Below are positions 17,120 through 25,688 of a stretch of 60,459 bases of DNA, in pieces (the first letter of the stretch is position 1; the number at the start of each line of letters is the position of its first letter). Source of the stretch: Bacteroidia bacterium (lineage in GTDB: Bacteria > Bacteroidota > Bacteroidia > SpSt-205). The notes beneath the pieces were generated by a model. That model made no database searches and was not told where the DNA came from. It saw only the letters and a program-made list of their open reading frames with translations. Made by a program: the position numbers and the translations under genes. The stretch is from NCBI GenBank assembly GCA_025057135.1, contig JANWXY010000022.1, positions 1 through 60,459 of the forward strand, written 5' to 3'.

Positions 17120-18534
17120 AGGTCGGTGCCGCTACTCATCCTGGACGGGTCCGTACCACGAATGAAGACTTCATTTATCACGGACCCACTCCTATCGGGT
17201 ACGTAGGCATTGTATGCGACGGGATGGGGGGGCATGAAGCTGGCGAAGTCGCCGCCCGTATCGCAGCCGAAGCTGCCTATAAGTTCCTATGTGAAGCGCA
17301 GCCTACCCGCGACATGGAAGGGCTATTGCGAGATGCCGTACTCTCCGCCAACCAGCAAATACTTCTGAGGGTACAAGCTCACCCCCAAAGCAAAGCCCCT
17401 GGTTCTACAATCGTAATAGCTCTCATAGACGAGACCCACATCACATTCGCCCATGTGGGCGATAGCCGGCTGTATATGTATCACAAAGGCGAACTCACAC
17501 CTCTGACGCAAGATGACTCCTTGGTGCAGCAGATGTTCTCCTCAGGACTCATCACCGCCGAACAGGCAATCAACCATCCGCAGAAAAATGTCCTTACTCA
17601 AAGTTTAGGACAACATCCCGCCCCGACCCCCCATACAAAACGACTCCCAATAAAAAAGGGAGCTATCTACCTGCTATGCAGTGACGGTCTCTCCAACTCC
17701 CTCTCAAAGGAGGAGCTCACTACTGCTCTGGCTCGTGCCGCCGATACACCGCTGGAAGAGATAGCCAACCTACTCATTCAGCAAGCTAACGCCAACGGAG
17801 GGTACGACAATATCTCTGTGGTGCTCCTGCAGCCCCCTCATAAAACCGCTACCTTTGTAGGTCGTATGAACCTCAAGCTCCCCCCTACGAAGTACCTCAT
17901 CGGTGGTGGCATAGCTATTATCGTCGTAATTCTCGCCGTGATCCTTTTTACCAGAGGGCGCCGCACCCCGCAGACCACAGAGTCCGGAGAAATCGTTATC
18001 ACAGACGACACGACCCCAAGTCCCCAGAACGACAGCACCGCCAGCCTCACAGACTCGGAACTCCCTCCCTCCACCCCCGCAGAAGAAATATCCCCTTCTA
18101 CCCCTCCACCTACTTCTAACCTACCAAACAATCCTCCGTCAGAACTGCCTAAAACCTCCAAATCTACTCCTACTACAAAGAAGCCCACAAAAACTTCAAA
18201 AGAAAATTCTGAATCCTCTTCATCCAATGGAGCAGTCATTGAATACACCATCCAGAAAGGCGATAATCTGCTAAAAATAGCAGAGGCATTCGGCGTTTCG
18301 AGAAATGAAATCAGAAAGATAAACGGGCTGAAGGACGATAACATCAAGGTAGGTAAGAAACTCAAGATTCCAGTCAAGGCCGTACAAACTCATGTGGTTG
18401 GGGAAAAAGAGACTCTCTCTGGCATAGCGAGGAAATATGGTACTCGGGTAGAAGCTATAAAGCGAGCCAACGGCTTAGAAGATGAAAAAATCCGAGAAAA
18501 GCAGAAGCTAATTATCCCAATTCTGAAAAAATGA
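17113..18534 (+). CDS. Membrane PP2C Ser/Thr phosphatase with two LysM domains
   Basis: The 473-residue protein has three parts. The N-terminal PP2C domain (1-240) shows RTTNEDF (13-20), CDGMGGHEAGE (35-45), HVGDSRLY (114-121), CSDGLSN (189-195) and GGYDNIS (229-235), which include the metal-binding acids. One membrane helix (261-280) follows. A Pro/Ser/Thr-rich linker then leads to two LysM domains (377-420 and 426-470) that should lie in the periplasm and bind peptidoglycan. The likely role is to dephosphorylate Ser/Thr on cytoplasmic proteins under control of a cell-wall signal; the control is inferred. Its start overlaps pdhA by 7 bases and its stop overlaps the kinase start (ATGA), so substrate, phosphatase and kinase may be linked. 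In the better-known PrkC/PknB systems the wall-binding (PASTA) domains are on the kinase instead. Confidence 0.9.
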   Translation: MVKVGAATHPGRVRTTNEDFIYHGPTPIGYVGIVCDGMGGHEAGEVAARIAAEAAYKFLCEAQPTRDMEGLLRDAVLSANQQILLRVQAHPQSKAPGSTIVIALIDETHITFAHVGDSRLYMYHKGELTPLTQDDSLVQQMFSSGLITAEQAINHPQKNVLTQSLGQHPAPTPHTKRLPIKKGAIYLLCSDGLSNSLSKEELTTALARAADTPLEEIANLLIQQANANGGYDNISVVLLQPPHKTATFVGRMNLKLPPTKYLIGGGIAIIVVILAVILFTRGRRTPQTTESGEIVITDDTTPSPQNDSTASLTDSELPPSTPAEEISPSTPPPTSNLPNNPPSELPKTSKSTPTTKKPTKTSKENSESSSSNGAVIEYTIQKGDNLLKIAEAFGVSRNEIRKINGLKDDNIKVGKKLKIPVKAVQTHVVGEKETLSGIARKYGTRVEAIKRANGLEDEKIREKQKLIIPILKK

Positions 18535-20099
18535 GCACGCTGATTGGCAAAAAGCTGCTCAACTATAAAGTAGAAAAGCTCCTCGGTCAAGGAGGAATGG
18601 GTGAGGTGTACCTCGGGGTACATACCGAAATAGGGCGTAAGGTCGCTATCAAAATGATCAGCCCACATTTGGCTCGCGACCCACGCATCCAAGAGCGCTT
18701 CAAACGAGAAGCCCTCATCATGGCTAAGCTCAATCACCCCAACATAGTCCAGTTATACGACTACTGGGCTCGTCCTGATGAAGGTCTCTTTCTGATCATG
18801 GAGTATGTGGAGGGGATATCATTGGACCGCTATATTCATCGGGTACAGTGCGGACCGCTTCCCCCCAAACAGGCGATAGACATTTTCCTTCAAGTTCTGG
18901 ATGCGTTTGAATACGCACATAAAAATGGAGTCATTCACCGAGATATCAAGCCCAGTAATATCCTCCTACGCACAGATAATGTAGTCAAAGTATTAGATTT
19001 CGGCATAGCTCGGATTATTAGCACAGAGACTAACGACCCAGCTGAATCTCCCTCCCTGACAAAAACTGGCACCACCTTAGGCACTGTATCCTACATGAGC
19101 CCAGAACAGCTCCGCTCCAAAAGCGCTGGCGATATAGACCACCGTTCAGATATCTACTCGTTGGGTGTAGTGTTATTTGAAATGCTAACTGGACGAGAAC
19201 TGTATGACCGCTCTCAACTGTCAGAATTTGAGATATTGGTGAAAATAGCCACTGAACCCCCTCCCCCGCTATCCGAGCTAAACCCCAAAATCGCCCCTGA
19301 TTTTGAACCCATCCTCAAAAAAGCTCTCGCAAAGAACCGAGAAGATCGCTACCAATCTTGTCAAGAGTTCGCCGCAGCTCTCTTACCGCTTATACCCAAG
19401 TATGACAAACCAGATAGCCCACCCCCTGTGCGCAATCCCGCTCTGACCAAAACACAAGTTTCTAATGTCCCCCCTACCCCTTCTCCTAAGATAGAGCCAT
19501 CTAAAAAAGAAGAGCTGAAAAAGCCCTCCAGCCAGGCTGTTTCTGGAAAGCAGCGGCGAGTGATCATGATAAGCGGAATAGCCGCATTACTCATCATAGC
19601 AGCCGTGCTGTGGTGGCAGATGAACTACTCAGCCGCCCGAAATAAAGCCTTAGCCATAGCCGATTCTTTTTCCGTAGCGCTCAATCGCCATGATGAAAAG
19701 CTGCTCGCCAGTCTATTCGCTGATACTTTATCTCCCTTCTATTCGGAAGAAAAAGTTCCTAAGACCCAAGCGCTGCAAAAGTACTTCGCGAGTTTCTGGA
19801 AAAGCATCCAAAAAGACTCTGTCTCTTGGATGACCCCCCCAGAATATAAGCGAGAAGGCGGCACGACCATTGTAGAAGGCACTCTTTACCAACATTACAC
19901 ACCGAAACCCCAAATAGTTACGCAGGTAGAACAGGCACCAGCAGGTCGACAAGCTTGGCGAAGAGCTATTACACCTCGCAGAACCATAACCCGAGAAGTG
20001 CCCTTGCCTCCGATATGCAAAATCAAAAGGCTGAAGATATTCATTTCCGATGAAAAAATCAGGGGCATTCAGCTTTTAGACACTCGGGATTGTCCTTGA
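18531..20099 (+). CDS. Membrane-anchored Ser/Thr protein kinase
   Basis: This is a Hanks-type kinase of 522 residues. The kinase domain (about 12-285) has GQGGMGEVYLG (19-29), the VAIK lysine Lys41, HRDIKPSN (136-143), DFG (156-158), the activation segment with several Thr (about 170-184) and MSPEQ (189-193). All catalytic residues are present, so it should be active and probably autophosphorylates. A Pro/Lys-rich linker, one membrane helix (about 344-364) and a periplasmic domain of about 150 residues follow; the start of that domain (KALAIADSFSVALNRHDEKL) looks NTF2/SnoaL-like, with low certainty. It overlaps the PP2C gene by 4 bases and is the last gene of the pdhA operon, ending 70 bases before the next promoter. 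Confidence 0.93.
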   Translation: MSTLIGKKLLNYKVEKLLGQGGMGEVYLGVHTEIGRKVAIKMISPHLARDPRIQERFKREALIMAKLNHPNIVQLYDYWARPDEGLFLIMEYVEGISLDRYIHRVQCGPLPPKQAIDIFLQVLDAFEYAHKNGVIHRDIKPSNILLRTDNVVKVLDFGIARIISTETNDPAESPSLTKTGTTLGTVSYMSPEQLRSKSAGDIDHRSDIYSLGVVLFEMLTGRELYDRSQLSEFEILVKIATEPPPPLSELNPKIAPDFEPILKKALAKNREDRYQSCQEFAAALLPLIPKYDKPDSPPPVRNPALTKTQVSNVPPTPSPKIEPSKKEELKKPSSQAVSGKQRRVIMISGIAALLIIAAVLWWQMNYSAARNKALAIADSFSVALNRHDEKLLASLFADTLSPFYSEEKVPKTQALQKYFASFWKSIQKDSVSWMTPPEYKREGGTTIVEGTLYQHYTPKPQIVTQVEQAPAGRQAWRRAITPRRTITREVPLPPICKIKRLKIFISDEKIRGIQLLDTRDCP

Positions 20100-20104
20100 A
20101 AACC

Positions 20105-20140
20105 CGACTCGTACTGATAGAGTCGCAGATATTTATATCT
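20105..20140. promoter_or_regulatory. Two inverted repeats upstream of the ABC1 gene
   Basis: CGACTC (20105-20110) and GAGTCG (20120-20125) can form a 6-bp stem with a 9-base loop. AGATAT-TT-ATATCT (20127-20140) is a perfect palindrome centred about 28 bases before the end of the -7 element. The second is well placed to be an operator at the -33 region. The first could be a weak terminator for the kinase operon, although no T-tract follows. Confidence 0.4.
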
Positions 20141-20154
20141 AACATAGAAAAGCG

Positions 20155-20162
20155 TACCTTTG
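20155..20162 (+). promoter_or_regulatory. Promoter -7 element of the ABC1 gene
   Basis: TACCTTTG ends seven bases before the ATG at 20170. A palindrome lies 14 bases upstream of it. Confidence 0.65.
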
Positions 20163-20169
20163 CGATACC

Positions 20170-21507
20170 ATGGCAAAATCGGATGAGCAAAGCAAACTAC
20201 CCACGGGAAAGGTGGCGCGCGCCTCGCATTTTTTGAAAGGTGGATTACGCGTCGGTGCAAATGTAGTTAAACATCAAGCTAAAAAGCTCCTCGGCAAGGA
20301 AGTGTCTCGTGACGACTTAGACCGAGAAAACGCCGAGGACCTTTTGAAGACATTTACACAGCTGCGCGGCTCAGCTTTGAAAGTTGCTCAGACTATATCG
20401 TTAGACACGATAAACTTTTCAAAATCTTTCGTGGAGGTAATGCAAAATGCCCAATACAGTGTACCTCCTATGAGTGGGCCCATGGTAGTGCAAGTATTCA
20501 AACGGAGTATTGGACAGCCTCCCGAAAAGGTTTTTGACAAGTTCAACATTCATGCCATCCGAGCAGCCTCTCTCGGTCAAGTCCATGAAGCGTGGAAAGA
20601 CGGTAAAAAACTCGCCGTCAAAATTCAATACCCCGGCGTCGCAGAATCTATCCAGTCCGACATGAAGATTTTTCGGACATTCGCCCCCCGGATAACTCGC
20701 ATTCCCCTGGAAGAGTTGGAGCCTTACATTCAAGAGATGGAAGAGAAGTTTCTGGAGGAGGCGGATTACCGTAAGGAGCTGCAAAACTCTCTCGCTTTCA
20801 AGGAGCTGTGCAAAAACTTCCCTAACTTGCGGTTTCCAGAGTACTATCCCGAGCTATGTGGAGATAAAGTGCTGACCATGGAGTGGCTAGAGGGGCTCCA
20901 CTTGCGAGAGTACCTCGCCACGAATCCCCCCTACGAAGAGAAACAGCATTTTGGACAAATCATCTGGGACTTTTACAGCTTCCAGATTCATGCGCTGCGC
21001 CAGGTAAATGCCGACCCTCATCCGGGAAACTTTCTCTTTCGCAAGGACGGCACGCTGGGAGTAATAGACTTTGGATGCACAAAACTCATACCGGAGGAGC
21101 TGTATAAAGCTTATTTTTCTCTGGGTGACCCTAAAATCTACGAACCCAAAAACCGCAAAAAGTTAGACGCCACATTTGAGAAACTGGCTCTATACAGGGA
21201 GGATGATACACCCGAAGAGCGAGAATATGTGCGTGACCTTTTTAGCCGCTTCGCTCAAATACTGGCCACCCCTTATAGATTAGGAAAGATGGACTTCCGT
21301 CAAACAGATTTCTTTGAAGCCCTCAATAGCGTCGGAGAGGAAATAGCCCGAACCCGTGAACTGAGAGGGCTGAAAGACTTTTTATTTCTCAACCGAACTT
21401 TCCTCGGACTCTTTAATCTATTTCATCAGCTTGGGGTAGAGTTAGACACGCGCTGCGAATATCTCCCCTATTACGACTATAGCCATTTATCAGCATCCCC
21501 ATCCTAA
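20170..21507 (+). CDS. ABC1/UbiB (AarF) family atypical kinase-like protein
   Basis: This family (UbiB, COQ8) consists of ATPases or kinase-like proteins that support isoprenoid quinone or lipid metabolism. The 445-residue protein has the N-terminal signature region LRGSALKVAQTIS (65-77), the Ala-rich loop AASLGQVHEA (132-141), the ATP lysine in LAVKIQYPG (Lys151), ADPHPGNFLF and the metal motif VIDFGCTK. The signature KxGQ reads KVAQ (71-74), with Ala in place of Gly; I recall the same in other Bacteroidota members. There are no clear C-terminal membrane helices, unlike proteobacterial UbiB. It has its own promoter and a possible operator upstream, and its last 4 bases overlap the end of the opposite MFS gene. 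Confidence 0.88.
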   Translation: MAKSDEQSKLPTGKVARASHFLKGGLRVGANVVKHQAKKLLGKEVSRDDLDRENAEDLLKTFTQLRGSALKVAQTISLDTINFSKSFVEVMQNAQYSVPPMSGPMVVQVFKRSIGQPPEKVFDKFNIHAIRAASLGQVHEAWKDGKKLAVKIQYPGVAESIQSDMKIFRTFAPRITRIPLEELEPYIQEMEEKFLEEADYRKELQNSLAFKELCKNFPNLRFPEYYPELCGDKVLTMEWLEGLHLREYLATNPPYEEKQHFGQIIWDFYSFQIHALRQVNADPHPGNFLFRKDGTLGVIDFGCTKLIPEELYKAYFSLGDPKIYEPKNRKKLDATFEKLALYREDDTPEEREYVRDLFSRFAQILATPYRLGKMDFRQTDFFEALNSVGEEIARTRELRGLKDFLFLNRTFLGLFNLFHQLGVELDTRCEYLPYYDYSHLSASPS

Positions 21508-22712
21508 TCTCTTTCTGTAAAGTCTAACGATACCCCGAAAGTCTCCCGCAGGCGACTCGCCGACCATAGCGCTACGCCGTACAATATAAGCCCTGTAAAT
21601 AAAGCGCTACCCCGGAGTGACAGATAGCCCTGAAATCCCTCCCACAGAAAAGTAGAGAGCACCAGAGAGCCCCTAATCCAGTTGGGCACGCTGGTAGCTA
21701 CAGTAGCCCGAAGGTTAGTGCCGAACTGCTCTGCCGAGCTGGTGATGAGCACCGCCCAGTATCCAGAAAACATACCGAGTAAAAGAGCCAACCCATACAC
21801 CATTTCCACCGAAGAAAACGTCATCAAATTATAAACCACAGAGAGTAATAGGCTGACACTTAGCCACAAAAGCACAGGCTTTTTACGACTGCGTGTGACT
21901 TGACTGAGTATGCCGGCGAGTAGATCACCTATTGACAAGCCGATATAAGCATACATGACCGCTCGCCCTGCACGCACAGGCAGGCCGGCTTCCTTGAAAA
22001 GATCAGGCGCAAAAGTGATAAGTATCCCTATCACATACCATATAGGAACTCCGGCTAAGACTGCATATACATACCGAGCCAACCGTTCTCTCCGGCGAAA
22101 AATCTGGAAAAAATCCCCCATAGGCACCTCTCCGTGCTGACGCAGCGACTCAAACAGTCCTGACTCTCCAACGCCTATGCGTAAAAGCAGCAACAAAAGC
22201 CCCATTCCTCCTCCGATAAAGTAAGCATACCGCCAAGGAAATAAGTCTCCAACTAAGCTGGCTACAACTGCTCCCAAAATACCCAGCGTAGCTATCAAGG
22301 TGGTTCCCCACCCTCTCAAATGCGGCGGCATGATCTCAGCCACAAGCGTGACCCCAGCTCCCAACTCTCCTGCTAACCCAATCCCAGCTATAAACCGCCA
22401 TATCGCATACCCATAGACGCTCTCTACGAGACCGTTGAAGATATTTGCAAGCGAGTAGGTCAAAATTGACCCAAATAAGATAGAGAGCCTCCCTCTTTTA
22501 TCGGCTAAAACGCCCCATATCAGCCCACCTATGAGCATGCCTATCATCTGGAGATTGATGAGGAGCACACCATACCTCAGTTTTTCTGCCCCTGCATACC
22601 CTAAATCAGTCAAGCTGGCTTCTCTCACCACAGAAAATAATATCAGGTCGTAAATATCCACGAAGTACCCCAAAGTAGCTACGATGACCGCCAACCAAAC
22701 CTTACGTGTCAT
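21504..22712 (-). CDS. MFS transporter
   Basis: This is an inner-membrane secondary transporter of 402 residues with about 12 hydrophobic helices. The loop after helix 2 carries the MFS signature GVLADKRGRLSILFG, and helix 4 onward shows RFIAGIGLAGELGAGVTLVAE, which is typical of the metabolite:H+ symporter (sugar/organic-acid) branch. The opening YFVDIYDLILFSVV, with its Asp residues in helix 1, supports proton coupling. The substrate cannot be assigned. The ATG at 22712 lies 7 bases after TAACTTCG, a one-mismatch promoter element. The gene is convergent with the ABC1 gene (4-base overlap) and lies upstream of, and on the same strand as, nothing else nearby, so it is likely monocistronic. 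Confidence 0.88.
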   Translation of the reverse strand: MTRKVWLAVIVATLGYFVDIYDLILFSVVREASLTDLGYAGAEKLRYGVLLINLQMIGMLIGGLIWGVLADKRGRLSILFGSILTYSLANIFNGLVESVYGYAIWRFIAGIGLAGELGAGVTLVAEIMPPHLRGWGTTLIATLGILGAVVASLVGDLFPWRYAYFIGGGMGLLLLLLRIGVGESGLFESLRQHGEVPMGDFFQIFRRRERLARYVYAVLAGVPIWYVIGILITFAPDLFKEAGLPVRAGRAVMYAYIGLSIGDLLAGILSQVTRSRKKPVLLWLSVSLLLSVVYNLMTFSSVEMVYGLALLLGMFSGYWAVLITSSAEQFGTNLRATVATSVPNWIRGSLVLSTFLWEGFQGYLSLRGSALFTGLILYGVALWSASRLRETFGVSLDFTERD

Positions 22713-22719
22713 GCAGCGG

Positions 22720-22727
22720 CGAAGTTA
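22720..22727 (-). promoter_or_regulatory. Weak -7 element of the MFS gene
   Basis: TAACTTCG differs from TAnnTTTG at one base and ends seven bases before the ATG. The region between this gene and the TonB-receptor end (22728-22793) contains only a small stem (CCTTC/GAAGG) without a T-tract. Confidence 0.4.
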
Positions 22728-22793
22728 GGAGTATTTAAAGGTCGGAGTCGCTTGGACTGCCTTTATTCTGCAAAAGCCTTCGGGAGAAGGGGA

Positions 22794-25688
22794 CTACTCT
22801 GCACTCTCCGCTTTCTTCGTGCTCAGAGCCCCAAAGCTCCAGTTCATCCCAATGAAGACCTGCCGGGGCGGTAGGTAGCGTGCCGGATCAGTAGGAGGCA
22901 AACCTGTATCTAAGGGGTTTGGATATTTAGGGTCTCGCCAACCATTAGGCACATCGTCAGGATACTCGTAAGCGCGTCCAGTAACGGGATTTATGATGGC
23001 GGCATTTTTCCAGCTGAAAATATTCCGCCCTTCTATAAAGACTGATAATCGCCCCCGCAGAAAGTTCCGCGTGATGCGCATATCTACCCATCGCCATGGA
23101 CTACCGATGGCAGTATTCGGAGGACCATCTACCCGCTCATACACTGGACGCCCGGAAAAATCATCCCGACCTGCAAGCTGTACGGGTGTATACCGAAGAC
23201 CGGATTTCCATGTCATTGATATGAATACGGTCCATTCTCTAAGCCAAGAAGAATTCCAGGCTCCGGGGGACTTAAGAATGCTCCACAGCTTGATATCCCA
23301 AGGACGGTCCCATGCAAGGAAAAACTCCTGCGTCGCATCGTTTCTTCCACTCTGCCGAATCTGTAAAAGAGACTCTAACGCCGAGTTTGATTTGCCAGTA
23401 GCGACCTGATAGGTTACAGACCCTGCCAATCGCAGCCAGTCGCCTAATTGGCGTTGAAGAAAAATATCCACACCTCGCACTCGAGCATAGTCTAAGTTGG
23501 CTGCGAAGACCCGCTCAGTAAAGCGCCCTGTCTGGTCCCGAATAGTGATAATACGATTGACGATAAAGTCAAATTTATCGTTGTAGAAAGCGCTTGCCTG
23601 CAGGGCCCAGCCTCTACCGAGATTGGATTTTAGACCAATCTCATAGCCTACATTTACCTCGGGATTGAGATTGGGATTACCCAAGAAAGCAAGAAAAGAG
23701 CGATCCTGATAAACGGGGTCCAATCCAGCATATACGAAACGCGGGTGCGGCAGCCGCGTGGAATGGGCGTAGTTGAAGAATAGCACATGATTATCCGTAA
23801 CCGGAAAGGATACTCGCAACCTCGGGAGGAGCCGAGCTTTGAATCTACGACCTAAAATCAATGCTGTCTGCTTTTTGTAAGCCTGTCGGACAGCATCAAC
23901 GATAGGCGCCCGAGGGTCTTCCACAGCTACATCCACGAAAGCCCCAGGTGCCCAGTATGTGAAGCGGGCACCTAAGCTCGCCACTATGCCTTTGTACCGA
24001 ATCCTATCCTCAAAAAAGATGCCCCCCGTGGCAGGCTTGACTCTCCAAATGTCGTTACTCACCCCAATCCTATTAGCAGCATACACCTGCCCATCATCTA
24101 ACCGAATAGGAGCACCTACCCATGGACGACTTACATCTATCCACTGATAATGCTGCTCTCGGTGCTCCAACCCAAATATCCAGAAATGCGATGTACTCTT
24201 GGGTTGAAAAGTGAGCTTGAGCTTGAAGGTGTATTCCTCAGCGAAATGATCATGCCAGAGAGTCGCTATACCTCCGTTATTGAAAAGTCCAGGTCCCGGA
24301 TTCACATAGATGATGCTGTCGTTGGGATTGAAAACTGTGACGGGGTCAGTAACGATAGAAGCGGGGTCATAAATCTGCCTTATCACCGAGTCTCGGAATG
24401 GACGCCCATTCGCATCCGCCCGAAGGTTGACAAAAAGCCGACTTAGCGTCAGCTCCCCAGTCCATACCCGAGACAAGATACGATTGAGTTTCAGAATAGT
24501 GAGGTTAGACCGATGGGTATAAGTGTTAGCGTTATCCGGCTGAAGCATGAAAGCGTACTGAAAACCTGGGACCATAACCTGGTCGCTACCGATGATTTGA
24601 AGGGAGCGCGTGTTCTGATTGATACCGAGGCTTTGTTGTACAGAAAGGGAAAGGCGCGTCCGAGGGTCTATACGATAGGCGAGTTTCACGGTGCTGGACC
24701 ATTTATTATCTTGCCGAGGCGCAAAAAACTCACTTTTTGTCGGGCCACCTAAAAGACGACTGATTGAGGGGAAAATAACATCTCGTCCTTCGGCTTCTTC
24801 TATGAGGCTACTCCTGAGCTGCCGAGCTTGTACTCCGAAGTACTCATCCGTCAGGCGCAAGTCAAAGCTCCCGAAGAAGGTCAAACGCGGCTTTCCTGTG
24901 GAGTCTCTCCATAGAGGCCCGCCAGCACCGAGATTGAAAATATCCGTATTCCAGCCCCATTGAGATATAGCCCCCCCGAGCTGATCTTTCATATATCTGC
25001 CATAGAAACGCCAGCGCTCCCCTCCTTCTTTCAGACGAACTGCTACCACCCCCGAAGTACCATCTCCGTACTCAGCATCTACCCCTCCAGTGATGACTTC
25101 CAGCTCCTCTATGGCGACCTGAGAAACTTCTACTCCAAAGCCCGTACCAGCGAGGGGGTCCTGTGCATTTACTCCATCAACGACATATTGGGTCTCATAC
25201 ACGCGTCCTCCCCGAATCTGTAGCCCATCCAAAGTCTGGGCCACGCCAGGCATGAGAGTAGCCATAGTTTGAACATCCACAGCCGTCGTCTGAGTAATCT
25301 CATCTCCGCTAATTTTCAAGTCCGACTTACCAGACTCTAAATTTACCAGTGGTTTGTCCCCCACGATTTCTACCGTCTGCAAGGTGGTACCAGTAGGCGT
25401 GAGCGAAAGATTGAGCTGAAGGGTCTGATCCGCCTTGACGATAATGCCCGTAAGCTGCAGCTCATTATACCCGACATATGACACCCGCAAGGTGTAAGTA
25501 CCGGGCACAACTTCGGTAATGATGAATCGCCCGTTTTCATCCGTATAGGCGCCCTTGTAAGTACCAACGAGCGCAACAGAAGCTCCAATGAGAGGTTCTT
25601 TTGTACTCTTATCTGCTACGACTCCCGCTATCGTGGCTTTCTGGGCCCACAGACCTGTCAGTATGATGAATAAGACAAGCCTTCTCAT
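22794..25688 (-). CDS. TonB-dependent receptor with carboxypeptidase-regulatory-like domain
   Basis: This is an outer-membrane receptor of 964 residues. A signal peptide (MRRLVLFIILTGLWAQ) leads to a carboxypeptidase-regulatory-like domain (about 18-108; GVVADKSTKEPLIGASVALVG, TDENGRFIITEV). The plug follows (LQIRGGRVYETQYVVDGVN; EVITGGVDAEYGDGTSGVV). The C-terminal barrel contains the motif NPNLNPEVNVGYEIGLKSNL, typical of TonB receptors. No SusD-like gene is present. Its start overlaps the stop of the upstream lipoprotein gene by 4 bases (ATGA), so the two are co-transcribed. The protein ends TKKAESAE rather than with an aromatic residue, a short charged tail after the last strand (MNWSFG). 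The ligand is unknown. Confidence 0.88.
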   Translation of the reverse strand: MRRLVLFIILTGLWAQKATIAGVVADKSTKEPLIGASVALVGTYKGAYTDENGRFIITEVVPGTYTLRVSYVGYNELQLTGIIVKADQTLQLNLSLTPTGTTLQTVEIVGDKPLVNLESGKSDLKISGDEITQTTAVDVQTMATLMPGVAQTLDGLQIRGGRVYETQYVVDGVNAQDPLAGTGFGVEVSQVAIEELEVITGGVDAEYGDGTSGVVAVRLKEGGERWRFYGRYMKDQLGGAISQWGWNTDIFNLGAGGPLWRDSTGKPRLTFFGSFDLRLTDEYFGVQARQLRSSLIEEAEGRDVIFPSISRLLGGPTKSEFFAPRQDNKWSSTVKLAYRIDPRTRLSLSVQQSLGINQNTRSLQIIGSDQVMVPGFQYAFMLQPDNANTYTHRSNLTILKLNRILSRVWTGELTLSRLFVNLRADANGRPFRDSVIRQIYDPASIVTDPVTVFNPNDSIIYVNPGPGLFNNGGIATLWHDHFAEEYTFKLKLTFQPKSTSHFWIFGLEHREQHYQWIDVSRPWVGAPIRLDDGQVYAANRIGVSNDIWRVKPATGGIFFEDRIRYKGIVASLGARFTYWAPGAFVDVAVEDPRAPIVDAVRQAYKKQTALILGRRFKARLLPRLRVSFPVTDNHVLFFNYAHSTRLPHPRFVYAGLDPVYQDRSFLAFLGNPNLNPEVNVGYEIGLKSNLGRGWALQASAFYNDKFDFIVNRIITIRDQTGRFTERVFAANLDYARVRGVDIFLQRQLGDWLRLAGSVTYQVATGKSNSALESLLQIRQSGRNDATQEFFLAWDRPWDIKLWSILKSPGAWNSSWLREWTVFISMTWKSGLRYTPVQLAGRDDFSGRPVYERVDGPPNTAIGSPWRWVDMRITRNFLRGRLSVFIEGRNIFSWKNAAIINPVTGRAYEYPDDVPNGWRDPKYPNPLDTGLPPTDPARYLPPRQVFIGMNWSFGALSTKKAESAE

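Noticed and set aside
17838-18377. 179-codon open frame on the minus strand
   Set aside because: It is antisense to the membrane helix, linker and first LysM domain of the phosphatase; its hydrophobic Gly/Val-rich translation mirrors the Pro/Thr-rich linker.
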